Of a stretch of DNA of 8,197 bases, positions 5,814 to 8,197 are shown one piece after another; within the stretch, counting starts at the first letter, position 1; each line of letters starts with the position of its first letter. Source of the stretch: Rickettsia sp. (lineage in GTDB: Bacteria; Pseudomonadota; Alphaproteobacteria; Rickettsiales; Rickettsiaceae). The stretch covers positions 1 through 8,197 of the forward strand of contig JAIRUG010000088.1 of the NCBI GenBank assembly GCA_031254535.1, in the 5' to 3' direction. Under the pieces are notes generated by a model that made no database searches, was not told where the DNA came from, and saw only the letters and a program-made list of their open reading frames with translations. The translations under genes were made by a program, and so were the position numbers.

Positions 5814-6564
5814 TTAATAATTTATTATTTCTTCCAAAGAATTAGTAATTATAGCTAAATCTGATTCTCGTGCAAGGTTGTGATGTCCATCTTTTATTAA
5901 TTTCATCACTACTACATCGCTAGTAATTTTTTCTATCATCCTACTTGAAATGGCATAAGGTACGTCAACATCTAACATCCCATGAATTAAATGAACAGGT
6001 TTCTTAAGATTAATACTATTTGAGTTTAGTAACAAGTGATTTTTAGCTTCAAGTATTAATTGATAACTTATTGGGTATTTATCATTACAATTATGCCCAC
6101 CAACTTCAAGCCATTTTTGCTGTTGCATTTGCATTTTTTGCATTTCAGTTAAATTATCCCAAATAGTTTCTGTAAAATCTAATGCTGGAGCAAGACCAAT
6201 AAGACCACAAATTTTACTAGGAAATTTTATAGCAGCAAGAATAGCGAGCCAAGCACCCATACTGGAACCTATTATAATAGTTGGTTGTATGACAAGTTTT
6301 TTAATACCAACTCAACCCCCATAAGCCAAGAGCCAATAGTTTCATCTAGAAAATTACCTGATGATTTTCCATGACCAAAATTATCAAATGTGATAAAATT
6401 ATAATCATGGTTTTTACAGTAATTTTCAAGAAATACAGCCTTTGTACCATTCATATTTGACATCAAGCCATGTAAGAACATTACGGAAGGCATATTTTTT
6501 TGTTACTTTTATAATGATTGTAAGTGATAAATTTTTTCTTTTCTGTATTATATATTTTTTCCAT
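5814..6564 (-). pseudogene. ABHD10-like alpha/beta hydrolase (thioesterase/esterase), two poly(A) frameshifts
   Basis: Three consecutive reading frames encode one protein of about 250 residues. Frame one starts at an ATG at 6562-6564 (MEKIYNTEKKKFITYNHYKS). Frame two holds FLHGLMSNMNGTKA and FDNFGHGKSSGNF (oxyanion region). Frame three holds the nucleophile elbow GSSMGAW, then HGMLDVDVPY (acid D) and KDGHHNL (catalytic His). Adding one A to the A7 tract (T7 at 6495-6501) and one to the A6 tract (T6 at 6297-6302) restores the whole reading frame, giving KKLVIQPTIIIGSSMG across the second junction. Order and motifs match the ABHD10 family (mitochondrial palmitoyl-protein thioesterase and bacterial relatives), including SNMNG.KA and a lid region with LTEMQK. 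No catalytic residue is lost. The gene is therefore either recently dead, rescued by slippage, or affected by sequencing error. If read as is, the middle and last parts would appear as separate proteins of 73 and 148 residues. Confidence 0.85.
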
Positions 6565-6580
6565 TTAAATTAGTTAATTA

Positions 6581-7747
6581 ATGATTTCATCAGATTTACC
6601 CAAACGATACCATAAACCAACCATTTTGCAAGTGGTTCCAGCTTTATTCTCTGGTGGAGTAGAGCGAGGGACAATTGAAGTGGCAAAAATGTTAAAAAAA
6701 GTTGATTATAATGTTATTGTAGTCTCATCTGGTGGTTCATTAGCTGAAGAGTTAGTAGTTGCAGATATACCACATATTTCTATGAATAGTGCTACTAAAA
6801 ATCCTTTTTCAATATGGAAAAATGCAAGGACTCTATCAGAAATAATTAAGGAATATGATGTAGATATAGTACATGCAAGATCGAGAGCTCCAGCTTGGAG
6901 TTGTTATATGGCAGCAAAGGCTACTAATACCAAATTATTAACAACATTTCATGGCATTTACAACATCTCGAATTTGTTCAAACATTTCTATAATAGTGTC
7001 ATGATTAAAGGCGAGAAAGTCATAGCTGTATCTAATTTTGTAAAGCAGCATATATTAGCCAATTATAAAATTCTAGAAAATCAAATTACTGTAATACGTC
7101 GAGGGGTAGATTATCGCTATTTTGATCCCAAAAATGTTACAGAAGAAAAGTTAATAAAATATAAAAAAAAATATGGTATATCTGACAACACTCCTATAAT
7201 ATTGTTACCATCAAGATTTTCCAGTTGGAAGGGGCACATTACTCTTGTTGAAGCACTTGGCAAATTAAAACATCTAGGTTTCTACTGTCTCATGGTTGGG
7301 GATTTATCTAAACACCCAAATTTTACAAATCGAGTTAAATCTCTTATAAACTTATTGAAACTACAAAGTAAAATTCAAATTTTTGGTAATGAAATTGATA
7401 TGCTCAGTCTTTATGGTGTTTCAGATATAGTGTTATCTACTTCGATTGAACCAGAAGCATTTGGTCGTACTATAACTGAAGGACAAGCGATGGAAAAATT
7501 AGTAATTGCTACAAATATTGGCGGAGCTATTGAAACAATATCAGATACAAAAACTGGATTTCATGTCAACCCAAACGATCCTATCGATTTGGCAGAAAAA
7601 ATTGAACATTGCTTATCTATACTTAAAACAAGTGAAGGTAAAAAAATACAACAAGCAGCAAGAAAAGCAGTAATCGATAATTTTTCCCTTGATTTAATGC
7701 TCAGTAAAACCTTATATCTATATAAGGAAATGCTCAAAAAAACATAA
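6581..7747 (+). CDS. GT4-family (GT-B fold) glycosyltransferase
   Basis: A 388-residue cytoplasmic or membrane-peripheral transferase. The N-terminal acceptor domain opens with TILQVVPALFSGGVERGTIEVA (14-35), whose GGVERG glycine loop is usual in GT4 enzymes. Then come DIVHARSRAPAW (95-106), TTFHGIY (121-127) and IAVSNFVK (148-155). The C-terminal nucleotide-sugar domain has LLPSRFSSWKGH (208-219) with R212 and K217, which in the family contact the donor phosphates. It ends in the E-x7-E motif EAFGRTITE (E292, E300), then ATNIGGAIETI and GFHVNPND. All key residues are present and the length is normal. Similar genes in Rickettsia are annotated as CapM-like or lipopolysaccharide transferases; sugar and acceptor cannot be told. 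It diverges from the hydrolase with 16 bp between start codons. No Shine-Dalgarno sequence is seen, so the exact start is less certain than the rest. Confidence 0.92.
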   Translation: MISSDLPKRYHKPTILQVVPALFSGGVERGTIEVAKMLKKVDYNVIVVSSGGSLAEELVVADIPHISMNSATKNPFSIWKNARTLSEIIKEYDVDIVHARSRAPAWSCYMAAKATNTKLLTTFHGIYNISNLFKHFYNSVMIKGEKVIAVSNFVKQHILANYKILENQITVIRRGVDYRYFDPKNVTEEKLIKYKKKYGISDNTPIILLPSRFSSWKGHITLVEALGKLKHLGFYCLMVGDLSKHPNFTNRVKSLINLLKLQSKIQIFGNEIDMLSLYGVSDIVLSTSIEPEAFGRTITEGQAMEKLVIATNIGGAIETISDTKTGFHVNPNDPIDLAEKIEHCLSILKTSEGKKIQQAARKAVIDNFSLDLMLSKTLYLYKEMLKKT

Positions 7748-7753
7748 TATTTT

Positions 7754-7766
7754 CCTAGTATCTAGG
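7754..7766 (+). terminator. Weak hairpin after the glycosyltransferase
   Basis: CCTAG and CTAGG form a 5-bp stem with a 3-base loop (TAT), beginning 6 bases after the stop codon. Only a short TTCT follows, so it is at best a weak intrinsic terminator. No other candidate is seen in this gap. Confidence 0.3.
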
Positions 7767-7807
7767 TTCTATGAACAAAATTAATGAAATGTATGCTCCG
7801 CTTAAAC

Positions 7808-7848
7808 GCTATTAGCGAGCAGTAGTGAAATACGACGAAGCAATCCAT
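7808..7848. repeat. Truncated palindromic repeat (left half only)
   Basis: GCTATTAGCGAG (7808-7819) and GAAGCAATCCAT (7837-7848) match the outer arm and the hairpin tip of the repeats at 3338-3589 and 5590-5801. The right half, expected as ATGGATTGC followed by CTCGCTAATAG, is absent. It is replaced by the end of the IS5-type remnant a few bases later. Confidence 0.65.
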
Positions 7849-7855
7849 ATTTATT

Positions 7856-8087
7856 AGACCTCTTTCGAAACTCAATTAGATAACTCCCAATTATATAACC
7901 CAAAGATAAGATTGAATCTTAAAGAAAATCTTTTACGTCGATTTCGATATTTATCAGCTATAATTTTAAAGCGTTTTAACATACCAATAATATTTTCATT
8001 AAGTACTCTTGTACTTGCTAATTTTTGGTTATTCTTTTTATCCTGTTTCGTTAAAGGATTCTTCTTACTCTTCTTTTTTGGTATAGC
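7856..8087 (-). pseudogene. IS5-family transposase, C-terminal remnant with element end
   Basis: The minus strand encodes about 72 residues ending at TGA (7872-7874): PKKKSKKNPLTKQDKKNNQ, then ASTRVLNENIIGMLKRF, DKYRNRRKRFSLRFNL and IFGLYNWEL. This is the C-terminal end of IS5-type DDE transposases, where E in LNENIIG is the probable last catalytic acid and the YRNRRKRF...RFNLI.G.YN block is conserved. The N-terminal three quarters are missing, because the frame runs directly into the end of an IS630 copy at about 8088. AGACCTCTTTCGAAACT (7856-7872) is probably the element's terminal repeat, but the partner end is not in the window to confirm it. The element appears to have inserted into the palindromic repeat at 7808-7848. 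Confidence 0.8.
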
Positions 8088-8197
8088 TTAACCAGATAAT
8101 ATGGCGACATCAGCTAATGCTGCCCAAACTGCCTGAAAGAAATCAGAGAAATTACCAGCACTTTTCCTGCTCTGCTGCTTAATTTTAAACCAGTAAT
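8088..8197 (-). mobile_element. IS630-family transposase, 3' end, inverted copy
   Basis: This is the C-terminal end of the same transposase as at 1-193, on the opposite strand and running out of the window. It reads YWFKIKQQSRKSAGNFSDFF and then QAVWAALADVAILSG before TAA (8088-8090), with no frameshift in the part visible. It pairs with 85-193 as an inverted repeat of about 110 bp with two mismatches and one indel. Its 3' flank passes straight into the IS5-type remnant, whose frame happens to be continuous with it apart from the stop codon. Whether the full transposase is intact cannot be seen. Confidence 0.82.

Noticed and set aside
6510..6551. Promoter for the glycosyltransferase (TATAAT at 6510-6515, TATTAT at 6546-6551)
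   Set aside because: Neither has a plausible -35 hexamer at 16-18 bp, and such strings are frequent by chance in this A+T-rich DNA.
1..8197. tRNA, rRNA or riboswitch
   Set aside because: No cloverleaf, conserved rRNA segment or known aptamer motif was seen on either strand by eye; a covariance-model search would be decisive.

Overview
The window looks like an accessory, mobile-element-rich stretch of a Rickettsiaceae genome, most likely a Rickettsia or a close relative. Grounds for this are the strong A+T bias, the many decaying genes, the transposase remnants of the IS630 and IS5 families, an Rpn (PD-(D/E)XK) nuclease relic, palindromic repeats resembling Rickettsia palindromic elements (RPEs), one of them apparently inside an open reading frame, and a gene set usual for that family (DUF2608, paraslipin, PleC-type kinase, ABHD10-like hydrolase, GT4 glycosyltransferase). 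No species can be named from the sequence alone.

Layout. 1-193: 3' end of an IS630-type transposase with one frameshift. 195-373: minus-strand relic resembling the RelE-like N-terminal part of rickettsial UvrD-type helicases, cut by the IS630 end. 374-511: no recognisable content. 512-785: minus-strand C-terminal relic of an Rpn-family nuclease. 838-5511: four intact minus-strand genes, transcribed in the order DUF2608 HAD-like protein, membrane-fusion (RND adaptor) protein, paraslipin (SPFH), sensor histidine kinase. The first two are 1 nt apart and the last two 32 nt apart. A 252-bp composite palindromic repeat fills the gap in the middle. 5590-5801: a second composite palindrome. 5814-6564: an ABHD10-like alpha/beta hydrolase broken by two single-base deletions, both in poly(A) tracts. 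6581-7747: a plus-strand GT4 glycosyltransferase, divergent from the hydrolase by only 16 bp. 7808-7848: half of a palindromic repeat, cut by an IS5-type end. 7856-8087: C-terminal remnant of an IS5-family transposase. 8088-8197: a second IS630 3' end, inverted relative to the first and about 97% identical to it.

The intact genes concern the cell envelope: an inner-membrane sensor kinase, an SPFH scaffold protein, a periplasmic efflux adaptor and a glycosyltransferase. Neither a response regulator for the kinase nor a pump for the adaptor lies in the window. I found no convincing undescribed defence or mobile system. The most noteworthy signals are the repeated loss of single A residues in poly(A) tracts, the RPE-like insertion at the N-terminus of the adaptor protein, and the nested palindromes that occupy most of the larger intergenic gaps.
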